64,000 nucleotides of DNA from Bacillota bacterium (GCA_023421075.1 JAEZUM010000022.1:1-64000); one strand, 5' to 3'. Positions 52,877-62,462 are shown, numbered from the stretch's first letter. Made by a program: numbers and translations. Notes: generated by a model not told the origin, from the letters alone.

Positions 52877-54358
52877 CTAACTTCTTCCATATAGAATTAC
52901 TAATTCCTTAATCTGCTTAAGTAATTCTTCTGTCAGCTCTCCGGGTAACATTCGCCATCTCCAATTATTCCCCAGGGTTGAAGGAATATTTATTCTTGCT
53001 TCGGTCCCCAGTCCAAGATAATCCTGCACCGGTATAATGCATAGCTTAGCTACACTTTGTAATGCCAGTCTTATAAAATCCAGATGAAGTGTCTCAAACT
53101 CCATCTCATTATAATTCAGATAAGCCAAAGCCAAGGCTCTGTCTTCTTGACGTATACTCTTAAACCATCCAAGAATGGTATCATTATCATGAGTACCGGT
53201 ATAAACGATACAATTTTTATCGTAATTATGTGGTAAGTAATCGCTTTCTTCTCTGGAATCAAAAGCGAATTCCAAAACCTTCATACCTGGATAACCGGTC
53301 AATTTAAGCAGATCCTTCACGCTTTCCGTTATATAACCGAGATCCTCAGCGATAATATCTACCTTACCCAGCTTTTCCTCAATCGTCTTAAACAATTCGT
53401 AACCGGGACCCTTCTCCCAATGCCCGTTCACCGCAGTAACGTCACCGTATGGGATTGAATAATACTCATCAAAACCTTTAAAATGATCGATACGAACTAC
53501 ATCATACAGGCGAAAACAATATGCGATACGGCTTAACCACCATTCATATCCCGTCGTTTGATGAACCGCCCAAAGATACAATGGGTTACCCCAAAGCTGG
53601 CCCGTCACTGAGAAGGCATCCGGGGGACATCCCGCCACAGCCACCGGATTCTGTTTCTCATCCAACTGAAATAGCTCCGGATGAGACCAGGTATCCGCAC
53701 TGTCAAAAGCGACATAGATCGGAAGATCTCCGATAATTTTAATTCCATTTTTGTTGGCATACCCCTTTAGCGCATTCCATTGCCTGGTGAACAAATATTG
53801 TATGTATTTGTAGAATTCAATCTCATTCTTAAGCTTTACTCGGTAAGACATTAACGCATTCATTTTACGAAGCTTGATGTCTTCCTCCCATTCATTCCAG
53901 CTAAGTCCTTTAAACAAATCCTTGATTGCCATATAAAGGGCATAATCCTCGAGCCAATACGCATTCTGTTCCGTAAAGGTGGTAAAATTCTTGTTTTCAC
54001 TTATATTACTGCGGTCGTATGCCTTACGAAGCATATGAAACCTAGAACGATATATCTTCTCGTAATCGATGTATCTGTTATTGTCACCAAAATCGTAGCC
54101 CTTGCACTCCTCTTTGGTCAGTAATCCTTCTTCTATCAGTTGATCCGGATCAATGAAATATGGATTTCCCGCAAAGGTCGAAAAGGATTGATAAGGGGAA
54201 TCACCATATCCAGTAGGTCCGATGGGTAATATCTGCCAAAATTTCTGTCCCGACTTCTTAAGAGAATCAATGAAGTCATAAGCACTTTTAGAAAAGGAAC
54301 CAATGCCATATTTTGAGGGAAGACTGGCAATTGGCAGTAGCATTCCACTTCCACGCAT
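52877..54358 (-). CDS. malQ: 4-alpha-glucanotransferase MalQ (GH77)
   Basis: 493 residues, GH77 amylomaltase. It moves alpha-1,4-glucan segments between maltodextrins and releases glucose. The three catalytic carboxylates lie in the GH77 motifs: nucleophile Asp in VVRIDHFKGF, acid/base Glu in IAEDLG, and Asp in GTHDNDT. Typical starts such as MRGSGMLLPIASLPSKYGIG are conserved. It is the fourth gene of cluster 2, so the binding protein and permeases upstream very likely import malto-oligosaccharides. Confidence 0.95.
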   Translation of the reverse strand: MRGSGMLLPIASLPSKYGIGSFSKSAYDFIDSLKKSGQKFWQILPIGPTGYGDSPYQSFSTFAGNPYFIDPDQLIEEGLLTKEECKGYDFGDNNRYIDYEKIYRSRFHMLRKAYDRSNISENKNFTTFTEQNAYWLEDYALYMAIKDLFKGLSWNEWEEDIKLRKMNALMSYRVKLKNEIEFYKYIQYLFTRQWNALKGYANKNGIKIIGDLPIYVAFDSADTWSHPELFQLDEKQNPVAVAGCPPDAFSVTGQLWGNPLYLWAVHQTTGYEWWLSRIAYCFRLYDVVRIDHFKGFDEYYSIPYGDVTAVNGHWEKGPGYELFKTIEEKLGKVDIIAEDLGYITESVKDLLKLTGYPGMKVLEFAFDSREESDYLPHNYDKNCIVYTGTHDNDTILGWFKSIRQEDRALALAYLNYNEMEFETLHLDFIRLALQSVAKLCIIPVQDYLGLGTEARINIPSTLGNNWRWRMLPGELTEELLKQIKELVILYGRS

Positions 54359-54471
54359 ATTATGTCACATCCTTTTATTATATATATAGTAATTTATGTT
54401 ACATTATTAAAGAAAAACATAGGGAGCTCATTTCATTACGCTTGAAAGCGATATCAGCTTTTGTATATCCT

Positions 54472-55317
54472 TTATCCTTTCACCGCACCAGCAACTACAC
54501 CTTCGATAATGTACTTCTGGCAAGTCAGATAAAAGATTACAATCGGGATGATTGCCAGTACCAGCATCGCCATCATTGCTCCCATATCGATGGAACCGTA
54601 TCCACCCTTCAGATACTGAATTGCAATCGGGATGGTCTTATATTCTGTTCCGATAACCAGATAAGGAAGCAGATAGTCATTCCAGATCCACATAGTATTC
54701 AGAATTCCTACCGTAACCGCGATCGGTTTCAATACAGGTAACACCACACGAAAGAAGGTGGTAAGCGGGTTACAGCCGTCAATCATGGCTGCTTCCTCCA
54801 ATTCCAGCGGGATTGATTTAACAAATCCGCTAAACATGAATACTGAAAGCCCGGTACCAAACCCAAGATAGATGAATATAATTCCCAACGGATTATCCAA
54901 ATGCAGTACATTTGCTACCTTGGTCATGGTGAACATAACCATTTGGAAAGGCACAATCATGGAAAATGCAAAAATATAATATAGGATATTGTTAAAATGA
55001 TTCTTAACTCTAGTAATAAACCAGGCAGTCATCGAGGTAAATAAAATGATTGCTGCAACAGAACAGATAGTGATGAAGAAGGACCAGCCTGCTGCATTTA
55101 AAAATCCTGTTTTCTCTATTCCACCGGTGTAATTTTCTAATTGAACGAAGGTTTTCTCATTTGGTAATTCGAAGGGTGTCTCACTGATAAAAAACTTCCC
55201 CTTCAAGGAGTTAATGAAAACGATGAGCATTGGTGATAAGAATAGAACCGCCAAAAAAAGAAGTACCATAAAAACAAAGATATTAATAATATTACCGCTT
55301 TGCTTCTCTCTTCTCAT
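54472..55317 (-). CDS. Maltodextrin-type ABC permease, MalG type (cluster 2)
   Basis: 281 residues, six membrane segments. EAA loop: EEAAMIDGCNPLTTFFRVVLP; C-terminus KYIIEGVVAGAVKG. It pairs with the permease at 55317 and overlaps it at a TAATG junction, the same arrangement as in cluster 1. The sequence is similar to but clearly distinct from its cluster 1 relative. The ATPase is not encoded here. Confidence 0.93.
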   Translation of the reverse strand: MRREKQSGNIINIFVFMVLLFLAVLFLSPMLIVFINSLKGKFFISETPFELPNEKTFVQLENYTGGIEKTGFLNAAGWSFFITICSVAAIILFTSMTAWFITRVKNHFNNILYYIFAFSMIVPFQMVMFTMTKVANVLHLDNPLGIIFIYLGFGTGLSVFMFSGFVKSIPLELEEAAMIDGCNPLTTFFRVVLPVLKPIAVTVGILNTMWIWNDYLLPYLVIGTEYKTIPIAIQYLKGGYGSIDMGAMMAMLVLAIIPIVIFYLTCQKYIIEGVVAGAVKG

Positions 55318-56159
55318 TAGCTTTCCACCTCCTTAGTTCTGGTTATTTTAAGCTGAATAAATGCAACCAGTGCAACGATGATAAAGAATATTACTGCCTT
55401 TGCCTGACCAATACCCTCACTTCCGACAGAACCATAGAAGGTATTAAAAATGTCCAGTGCAAGCATCGCCGTTTTCTTGGAAGGAGCTCCTGCAGTCAGA
55501 GCAAGATTCTGATCGAATAGCTTAAAGGAATTTGACATCGTTAAGAATAAACATATCGTTATAGACTGCATAACCATGGGAATGGTAATTTTTCGGAGGA
55601 TCTGTAGGCTACCTGCACCGTCAATCTTTGCAGCCTCAATGATATCCTTCGGTACATTCTGAATTCCGGCAATATAGATAACCATCATATAACCGATCAT
55701 CTGCCAATTCATCAAAACGATCAAACCCCAGAATCCGAATTCCGGTTTGAAGGTTAAAGTAACTCCGTATTTGAATAGAATACCGTTGATAATCAATTGC
55801 CATATGTAACCAAGAACAATTCCGCCGATTAGATTCGGCATAAAAAATATTGTACGGAACAGGTTCGTTCCTTTGATTTTTCTGGTTAACAGGAGTGCCA
55901 ATAAAAAGGAGAACACATTGATTGTCAGTACTGCTACAATTGCAAACCTTACGGTGAACCATAATGCATTGAGGAATTCCTTATTGACGAATACTGCCTT
56001 ATAATTCTTAACCCCTACCCACTCAGCATCGATGACCGTAGTGAATTCGGTGAAGGATAAAAAGATTCCCAACAGAAAGGGTATTACAAAAGCAATTGTA
56101 AATGCAATTAAAGTAGGTAAAACAAATATAGGAAAATATCTCTTATTATGTCTTAGCAT
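55317..56159 (-). CDS. Maltodextrin-type ABC permease, MalF type (cluster 2)
   Basis: 280 residues with six membrane segments. The EAA loop is EAAKIDGAGSLQILRKITIP. Together with the MalG-type protein it forms the channel for the binding protein encoded upstream. The start follows GAGAG of the upstream 238-base gap, which holds a hairpin at 56257-56303. Confidence 0.93.
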   Translation of the reverse strand: MLRHNKRYFPIFVLPTLIAFTIAFVIPFLLGIFLSFTEFTTVIDAEWVGVKNYKAVFVNKEFLNALWFTVRFAIVAVLTINVFSFLLALLLTRKIKGTNLFRTIFFMPNLIGGIVLGYIWQLIINGILFKYGVTLTFKPEFGFWGLIVLMNWQMIGYMMVIYIAGIQNVPKDIIEAAKIDGAGSLQILRKITIPMVMQSITICLFLTMSNSFKLFDQNLALTAGAPSKKTAMLALDIFNTFYGSVGSEGIGQAKAVIFFIIVALVAFIQLKITRTKEVES

Positions 56160-56256
56160 ATAAACTCTCCATTCTTGTGAAGCATCGAGAGTGAACTATT
56201 CTCTCGATCTCGACTCGTGTAACCGGTATTCCAATTCACTTGTCATACATAAATTT

Positions 56257-56303
56257 GGGAATGCTCCAAAACCCATTTTGACAGACTGTTTTGAAGCATT
56301 CCC
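56257..56303 (-). terminator. Intercistronic hairpin between binding protein and permeases (cluster 2)
   Basis: A 16-base stem with one mismatch (56257-56272 and 56288-56303, GGGAATGCT...AGCATTCCC), in the same place as the hairpin of cluster 1. The following bases are AAATTTATG, a weak T tract, so it probably causes partial termination or protects the binding-protein mRNA. Confidence 0.6.
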
Positions 56304-56397
56304 CATTTCATACATTTCTTAAGGTAATAGCAATTCACAATAATTGCTTCAGACAGCCTCCAGTATCATTATGAAATAACATAACCTGATGCTTCAA

Positions 56398-57825
56398 TTA
56401 TTGTGCCTTCTCGGATTTCCAAGAGTCCTTCACAACAGTAACAACCTCATCCCAAGTCTTGCTGTCCTGAACATACTCTAATAATGCATCACCGAAGTAA
56501 TTTTTGAACTGCTCGCTCGGGAATGCTGCGAAGGTCCAGCCAACGCTGGTTACATCCTTCTCCATCCATGCAAGAACTTCCTTCGCCAGTGGATCAGCAG
56601 GCTTCTCATCCTCTTCAAAGGTTGTGAAAGGAGCGATAAAACCTAACTGATTTGTAACATAATCCTTACCTTTTTCGCTGGTGAATAACCATTCAATGAA
56701 AGCGATAGAAGCTTCCTGTTTCGCGGGGGATGCCTGACTGTTGATAGCAAAATAGTTTTCTGTACCAACACATAAGCCCTGTGTCTCTTCTCCTGCAACA
56801 CCGGTATAGATCGGCATGAACTTAATATCCTCAGCTGCTACGACATTACCTTCTACACCACTGATTTGCGACCAAGCCCAGTTACCGTTTTGAACCATTG
56901 CTACCTGACCAAGAGCAAACTCAGCCATGGAGTCATTAACGGTCTTACTTCCCAGAAGTCCCTTCTGAGATGCAGAATTATTTACATATAAATCAAAAAT
57001 ATTCTTAAAGTTATCAGCATATTTGAACTCGATCTCATTGGCTGCAAGACCGGCCAGAACGGTACTGTCAAATGCTGTGTTATCTTTAAACTCATAGTAC
57101 AAAGGCATGTTTGCTAAATGTGTCTGCCATCTCCATTGCTCACCTGCACTTAACGAGGTAGAAGCAAATACGCCTTCAATTCCTAAATCAGCCTTGCGAG
57201 CTGTCATATCTTCTACTACTGCCTTTAAAGTAGTAAAGTTATTTACTTCTTCCATAGAAGCAACGGTGGTTGCTCTATCGGTTAATGCAAAGTATTTATT
57301 CATGATCGCGTTGTTATAAATGATACCATATCCTTCTACTACATAAGGAATTCCGTAAACGCCATCGCCGCTCTTAACGACTAAGCTCTGATCGGATAAA
57401 TAGCTATAAAGCTTAGTGCCGCTTAAATCTGCACAATAATCCTTCCAGGACTCAAAACCTACCGGTCCGTTGATCTGAAAGATTGTCGGAGGATCGGATT
57501 TAGCAACTTCACTCTTTAAGGTCTGCTCATAGGTACCACTTGCTGCAGTAACAACCTTTACCTTAACACCGGTTTCTGCTTCATAATCAGCAGCAATCGC
57601 ATTATATACCTCTGCAATCTCAGGTTTGAAATTTAAGTAATAAATCTCATCAACCTTTTCTTCTTTTGTTTCTCCGGTTGCTGCAGACTCCTCCGTCTTT
57701 GTTTCCTCTTTTGCTGTGTTTGATGATTCCTTGGTTGCTTCTTCCTTTTTGCCGCATGCTGCGAAGGAACCCACAACCAGAACGAGCACCAGCAGTACTG
57801 CTAATAATTTACTAATTTTTTTCAT
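56398..57825 (-). CDS. Extracellular maltodextrin-type binding lipoprotein (cluster 2)
   Basis: 475 residues from ATG 57825 (GGAGAGG before it); the open frame continues to 57867. The lipobox FAAC contains Cys24, followed by a Thr/Glu/Ala/Lys-rich linker to about 55 and a family 1 solute-binding fold (IYYLNFKPEIAEVYNAIAADYEAETGV, WLFTSEKGKDYV). Aromatic residues are frequent (WAWSQISGVEG), as expected for stacking on glucose rings. It is the first gene of cluster 2. Malto-oligosaccharide specificity is inferred from malQ. Confidence 0.93.
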   Translation of the reverse strand: MKKISKLLAVLLVLVLVVGSFAACGKKEEATKESSNTAKEETKTEESAATGETKEEKVDEIYYLNFKPEIAEVYNAIAADYEAETGVKVKVVTAASGTYEQTLKSEVAKSDPPTIFQINGPVGFESWKDYCADLSGTKLYSYLSDQSLVVKSGDGVYGIPYVVEGYGIIYNNAIMNKYFALTDRATTVASMEEVNNFTTLKAVVEDMTARKADLGIEGVFASTSLSAGEQWRWQTHLANMPLYYEFKDNTAFDSTVLAGLAANEIEFKYADNFKNIFDLYVNNSASQKGLLGSKTVNDSMAEFALGQVAMVQNGNWAWSQISGVEGNVVAAEDIKFMPIYTGVAGEETQGLCVGTENYFAINSQASPAKQEASIAFIEWLFTSEKGKDYVTNQLGFIAPFTTFEEDEKPADPLAKEVLAWMEKDVTSVGWTFAAFPSEQFKNYFGDALLEYVQDSKTWDEVVTVVKDSWKSEKAQ

Positions 57826-57913
57826 GACTACCTCTCCTTCTCTTGGTGGAACAATACAAAATATCATTCCATTTTTCTGATTTTTGCAATCGGAATCGTT
57901 GCCAGTAACGTTA

Positions 57914-57929
57914 TCGGTAACGTTTCCAT
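57914..57929 (-). promoter_or_regulatory. cre-like / LacI-type operator over the cluster 2 promoter
   Basis: The minus-strand sequence ATGGAAACGTTACCGA matches the CcpA cre consensus WTGNAANCGNWWNCAW at all but one defined position. It overlaps a second inverted pair AACGTTA-4-TAACGTT (57907-57924). It lies just downstream of the -10, a repressing position. Confidence 0.6.
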
Positions 57930-57934
57930 TAATA

Positions 57935-57962
57935 ATATTACCATAAATTCGGATAAATGCAA
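57935..57962 (-). promoter_or_regulatory. Promoter of sugar operon 2
   Basis: On the minus strand TTGCAT (57957-57962), 16 bases, TAATAT (57935-57940), upstream of the cre-like box and about 110 bases ahead of the binding-protein start. Confidence 0.6.
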
Positions 57963-57989
57963 GTACATTTTATTTATTTTTCACAACAA

Positions 57990-58039
57990 AATGAAAAGAC
58001 CGTTCAGAATGCCTTATAAAGAGCCTTCCTACGGTCTTT
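57990..58039 (-). terminator. Terminator after the chemotaxis receptor gene
   Basis: AAAGACCGT/ACGGTCTTT (57995-58003 and 58031-58039) with a second inner stem; TTTTCATTTTG follows on the minus strand. It isolates the receptor from sugar operon 2. Confidence 0.8.
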
Positions 58040-58064
58040 CTACTTTGTCTAAAAGGGTTATATT

Positions 58065-60206
58065 CTAGATAATAAAATTGTTAATAGCTTCTTTCAGTTC
58101 CTTCGCATTGGCATCCATTTCATTGGCTGCCTCCTCCAGGGTGGCTACAGCATTTGCTTGGTCACTAACTGTATTCTCAATACTACCGGAGGTTGCCATG
58201 GTCTCCTCTGAAATTGCAGAGATGTTTTCTACAGCATTCAAGGTTCCTTCTCTTGCCACTTCCATATTCTTCATATTTGAGCTTATTATTGACAGATTCG
58301 CAATTAGACTCTCCATAACGGTATTCATACCGTGAAAAGCTTCAATGGTATGGCCAACGAAATCATTTTGCTTACTGACAACACTCTGCGCTTCCTTTGC
58401 TGTCTCTACCGTATCTTCTGTCTGCTGCTGAATCTCATGGATCACACCCTTGATCTCATTTGCAGAAGTCATTGACTTAGTCGCCAGTTTACGTATCTCG
58501 GTTGCCACTACTGCAAACCCTTTTCCTGCGTCTCCTGCCCTAGCTGCCTCGATTGACGCATTAAGAGAGAGTAGATTTGTTTGATCCGCTATATCATTAA
58601 TCACTTGTACAATATCTCCTATAGAGCGTGTCTTATCCTCCAGAGCATCAATATTTTCTACAACATATCTGGTACTTTTATTCGTTGCCTCCGACTGCCT
58701 GATCAACTTCTCCATCGTATCAATTCCACTGGCAACCATTGTTTTTATATCCTCAGTGAGCTGCTCAATCTCACTGAGGTTATGGTTAACAATGGTTATC
58801 TTCTGCGATAACTCATCCATCTGCAGCAGGCAATTCTGAGAATCCTGGGCTTGTCCTTCGATACCATGACTAATCTCGTCCACAGCCTGTGTTATGTTGT
58901 CGTTGGATAAGGCAATCGTTTTTGATACCCTCATTACATTGGCGGCAGAATCAGTAACCTTTCCTCCCACCTGCGCCATCTTATGAACCAGACTTCTCAT
59001 ATTGTTCATGGTATCTGTAATATTTGATGCCAAGGTAGCAAATTCATCTCTCCGATGAAAAGAAACCTGGACAGTCAGATCCCCCTGTGATATTTTCTGT
59101 AGCTTCCGATTAATTTCCTTCAGTGTTCTACCAATCCCGTTAGAGATCAGAAAACCGACTGTTACGGCGACGAGACAGGCAAGGACCACAATAATAACCG
59201 TGGTTAATCGGATGGCATTCGCTTGCTGCATAAAGCTGCTCTTTGGAACCAGACTGCAGATTGTCATTCCTGTACCACCAATCTTACTGTACATATACAA
59301 ATAATCCTCGGACTGATGTTTTACGTATTCCGATCCACTGGGCTCCTCTGATTGAAGACTCTCAATAAAATAGTTCTGAGAGCCAAATAGGAAGCCATCC
59401 TCCGATACGCCTTCTGCAGCGGATTCCAATTGGTCATTTCTAACAAGCAGCTCTCTCCCATCCTCTGTTATCAACCCTACCAGGCTTCCCTCGCCAATCT
59501 CTAGTTCTTTTAAAAATTCCACTAAGGACTCGGCACTTAGATCGATAACGATACAGCCGCTGTCCATATCAAACGTTCGGATCAGGGTTACAGCATAATC
59601 TTCCGTATCAAGTCCCAACTCCTCATCAATGAGAGCATGGTTTCCGATCCAGTAAGAAACAGTATCTGAGTCTCTCAGCTTCTGTCCTTCCTCAGAGGCT
59701 TTCATCTCCTTATAGAAGCCATTGATATTCTCCATATCACTTGTCAGAACCGGTATTTTCTCGCCACCGATGATATGTATATTTTCAATAAACTTTTCCA
59801 GATTCGCTTTCTTTAATAACTCATTATTCTTCGCAGTCACAAACTTAAGTCTTTCCTGCTTATCGGTATAGACCAGCCCTCTGATAAAATAAGATGTGTC
59901 ATTATCCTGTATGTATTGCTGTGCAATGGCATCCACAGCCTCTGTCACATATTCCAAGTAACCGGTTGCCATATTAAAAGTGTTATTGCTTGCCTGTTCA
60001 TAGTTTGAAAGCAAGCCCTTGGATGCCCTGGTATATGATGTGACCCCCAAAATCACAATAAAGGCAACCGGAATACTGAAGCCTAATATCAGCTTCGCTA
60101 AGATACCAAACCGAATTTTGTGCTCCCCCCCTGTAGAAGATGCTTTACCGCTCTTAAATTTCGTCAATAGTGATAATAATCTTTTAAAACTCACAACCTT
60201 TTTCAT
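58065..60206 (-). CDS. Methyl-accepting chemotaxis protein
   Basis: 713 residues. A basic N-terminus, membrane segment 1 (about 31-57), an extracellular sensor domain of about 270 residues (probably Cache type), membrane segment 2 (about 333-355), a HAMP domain, and a long cytoplasmic signalling coiled coil. The hairpin tip motif QTNLLSLNASIEAARAGDAGKGFAVVATEIRKLA is exact for the family. It transmits ligand binding to CheA. No other chemotaxis genes are nearby. The signal sensed is unknown. AGGAGG precedes the ATG. Confidence 0.95.
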   Translation of the reverse strand: MKKVVSFKRLLSLLTKFKSGKASSTGGEHKIRFGILAKLILGFSIPVAFIVILGVTSYTRASKGLLSNYEQASNNTFNMATGYLEYVTEAVDAIAQQYIQDNDTSYFIRGLVYTDKQERLKFVTAKNNELLKKANLEKFIENIHIIGGEKIPVLTSDMENINGFYKEMKASEEGQKLRDSDTVSYWIGNHALIDEELGLDTEDYAVTLIRTFDMDSGCIVIDLSAESLVEFLKELEIGEGSLVGLITEDGRELLVRNDQLESAAEGVSEDGFLFGSQNYFIESLQSEEPSGSEYVKHQSEDYLYMYSKIGGTGMTICSLVPKSSFMQQANAIRLTTVIIVVLACLVAVTVGFLISNGIGRTLKEINRKLQKISQGDLTVQVSFHRRDEFATLASNITDTMNNMRSLVHKMAQVGGKVTDSAANVMRVSKTIALSNDNITQAVDEISHGIEGQAQDSQNCLLQMDELSQKITIVNHNLSEIEQLTEDIKTMVASGIDTMEKLIRQSEATNKSTRYVVENIDALEDKTRSIGDIVQVINDIADQTNLLSLNASIEAARAGDAGKGFAVVATEIRKLATKSMTSANEIKGVIHEIQQQTEDTVETAKEAQSVVSKQNDFVGHTIEAFHGMNTVMESLIANLSIISSNMKNMEVAREGTLNAVENISAISEETMATSGSIENTVSDQANAVATLEEAANEMDANAKELKEAINNFII

Positions 60207-60274
60207 ATAAATCTACCTCCTCGAAATCAGCATGGTTACAATTATAACTGATATAATTATAAATGTACAGAATG

Positions 60275-60304
60275 ATTTTCGAAATTTTTCGATAGATTTT
60301 TCGT
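60275..60304 (-). repeat. Three tandem TCGAAAA-type repeats upstream of the chemotaxis gene
   Basis: On the minus strand the motif CGAAAAATY occurs at about 60295-60304, 60284-60292 and, shortened, 60275-60282, spaced 9 to 11 bases apart, 70-100 bases upstream of the start codon. Reminiscent of iterated activator sites; no known family is matched exactly. Confidence 0.4.
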
Positions 60305-60345
60305 ATCAACGTCATATTTTCTCTGTTATATAGTTTATTCGTATA

Positions 60346-60385
60346 CAAAAAGCTGTTTCTCTTCTGATTTGGAAAAGAAACAGCT
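60346..60385 (-). terminator. Terminator after the TtcA-like gene
   Basis: AGCTGTTTCTCTTC / GAAAAGAAACAGCT (60351-60364 and 60372-60385), followed on the minus strand by TTTTTG, 57 bases past the stop. Confidence 0.82.
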
Positions 60386-60442
60386 CACTGTCTGCTAATA
60401 ATCACTTTACTATATCTGATATACAGATCTATGAGATCATTG

Positions 60443-61300
60443 TTAATCCAGCTCCGGAACAACAGACGCCTTACAATCATAATGATCCAGAAAATGATAC
60501 TCATGTTCCTTATCATGGTATCCAATGATGGTGTCTAAATTCACATTATGAACACTTCGGAAGATATTCATATCGATAGCCGGGTTCGTTTGTCTGAATT
60601 TCTTAATCAACCCTTTCATCTCCTGACGCTTGGAATTTCCACCGCCATTATCACTCAGTGTACAATTCTCTGTAAATCGACAGGCACATTGGATAAATTG
60701 GAGATCATTATACTGTTTCCAATTAAGGATATCTGCTTCCTTCACCAGATACATGGGGCGAATCAGCTGCATACCTGGATGATTCGTACTATGCAGCTTA
60801 GGCATCATGGTCTGAATCTGTCCACCATAGAGCATGCCCATAAGAATCGTTTCTATCACATCATCGAAATGATGTCCCAGAGCAATCTTATTACATCCAA
60901 GTGCCTGGGCATTCTTATACAAATAACCTCTTCTCATACGAGCGCACAAATAACAGGGGGACTCCTCAACCTCTGCTACGATGTCAAAAATCTGTGTCTC
61001 AAAAATCTTAATCGGAATATCTAAAAGCTTTGCATTATCAATAATCGTCTGACGGTTCACTTCATTATAGCCGGGATCCATCACAAGGAATTCCAGCTCA
61101 AAGTTCATCTTACCATGCCTTTGAACCTCCTGCATCAGCTTGGCCAAAACAAAGGAATCCTTTCCGCCGGACATACATACCGCAATCTTATCGCCCTCTT
61201 CAATGAGCTTATAATCATTGACACCGTTAATAAATTTCTTCCAGAGTGGCTTGCGGAATTTTGTTATAATACTTCGTTCAATCTGTTGATATCGTTCCAT
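60443..61300 (-). CDS. ttcA: TtcA/TtuA-like tRNA thiolation enzyme
   Basis: 285 residues of the PP-loop ATPase family. ATP-binding SGGKDS at 44-49; Cys116 and Cys119 in CYLC and Cys205, Cys207, Cys213 in QCACRFTENC are the iron-sulfur or zinc cysteine sets, and GHHFDDVIETILM follows the family pattern. TtcA makes 2-thiocytidine at position 32 of tRNA using sulfur from a cysteine desulfurase. The gene lies 41 bases after a cysteine desulfurase gene, a strong context for thiolation. Whether it acts on C32 or another position is inferred. Confidence 0.85.
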   Translation of the reverse strand: MERYQQIERSIITKFRKPLWKKFINGVNDYKLIEEGDKIAVCMSGGKDSFVLAKLMQEVQRHGKMNFELEFLVMDPGYNEVNRQTIIDNAKLLDIPIKIFETQIFDIVAEVEESPCYLCARMRRGYLYKNAQALGCNKIALGHHFDDVIETILMGMLYGGQIQTMMPKLHSTNHPGMQLIRPMYLVKEADILNWKQYNDLQFIQCACRFTENCTLSDNGGGNSKRQEMKGLIKKFRQTNPAIDMNIFRSVHNVNLDTIIGYHDKEHEYHFLDHYDCKASVVPELD

Positions 61301-61340
61301 TTATCTTCTACTTTCTATTCATTTATCGGTTAATGCCATT

Positions 61341-62462
61341 CTAGATGGCTAGCTTCTCATAACATTCTTGAAACGCGGTCAGGAAAGATTTAAGTTCCTC
61401 TTCGGTCGTTAAATGGCTGAGGCTGATTCTCCAGGAGCACAGTGCATTCTTTCTATCCTTAGTGACCTCATATACCGGTCTGGAGGGCGAATTCAGCACC
61501 GAACAGGCAGACTTCGTCGAGATACAGATCCCTTTCTCTGCCAATGCTTCCTGAAAAAGTGTTGCCTTCACTCCCTGAATACTTAGGTTGATGATATGAG
61601 GAATACTGTGCTTTGTACTGTTGATCCTAACCTTCTTATATTTTGTCAGCTCTCTTATCAATTCATCATGAAGTCCGGTCACAAATTGATATCGTTCTTC
61701 CTGATACAAAATCGCTAATTCCAAGGACTTCTCTAAAGATGCTGTCAAGGCCAGAGCCGGACTGCCGCTTCGATATACCGTGGTACTTGTCCCACCATGG
61801 ATCAGAGGCTCAAGTTGTACCGTATCCTTGCAGATTAACACGCCACAACCATTCATCCCAAAAAATTTATGGGGTGTAAAGGATAACAGATCAATATTAT
61901 TCAGTGTAATCAGTATCTTACCAATTGCTTGCGTAGCATCCACATGAAAATAACAATTGGGATATTGAAGCAATAGTTCACCGATCTCAGATATCGGCTG
62001 CCTTATGCCTAATTCACTGTCAACATAGCTTACAGATACTAACACGGTATCCTTTCTGATCAGTTCCTTCAGATGCGCTGTGTCTACTATGCCATCCTCC
62101 GTAATTCCTACCATATCAATCTCATACCCTTGCGACTGGAGATAGGATAAAGCACCACTGACCGAAGAGTGCTCCAATCCGGTGGAAATGATATGCTTAC
62201 CATTATGACGGTAAGCCCTCGCCAGTCCTTTTATCGCCAGATTATTTGCTTCACTGGCTCCTGAAGTATATATAATCTCCGTTGTTTTGATTCCTAGTAC
62301 CTCAGCAATATGATCCGTTACCTGCTTCATCTTGTTACCAGCTTCCATCCCAAGCGGATGAACGGAGTTTGGATTTGCAATATAGCGATTGCTGCAATCC
62401 ACATAGCAATCCATGACCCTGGGGTCAACCGGGGTGTTGGCTGCATAGTCTAAATAAATCAT
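61341..62462 (-). CDS. Cysteine desulfurase family protein (NifS/IscS-like)
   Basis: 373 residues, PLP-dependent class V aminotransferase fold. Seen: TSGASEANNLAIKG, TGLEHSS, HVDATQAIGK, the PLP Lys199 in SFTPHKFFG, and Cys320 in STKSACSVLNS, the persulfide-forming residue in an insertion like that of group II NifS. It removes sulfur from cysteine as persulfide. The TtcA-like gene is next in the same direction, so a dedicated sulfur donor is likely. Not next to suf or isc genes. Confidence 0.9.
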   Translation of the reverse strand: MIYLDYAANTPVDPRVMDCYVDCSNRYIANPNSVHPLGMEAGNKMKQVTDHIAEVLGIKTTEIIYTSGASEANNLAIKGLARAYRHNGKHIISTGLEHSSVSGALSYLQSQGYEIDMVGITEDGIVDTAHLKELIRKDTVLVSVSYVDSELGIRQPISEIGELLLQYPNCYFHVDATQAIGKILITLNNIDLLSFTPHKFFGMNGCGVLICKDTVQLEPLIHGGTSTTVYRSGSPALALTASLEKSLELAILYQEERYQFVTGLHDELIRELTKYKKVRINSTKHSIPHIINLSIQGVKATLFQEALAEKGICISTKSACSVLNSPSRPVYEVTKDRKNALCSWRISLSHLTTEEELKSFLTAFQECYEKLAI

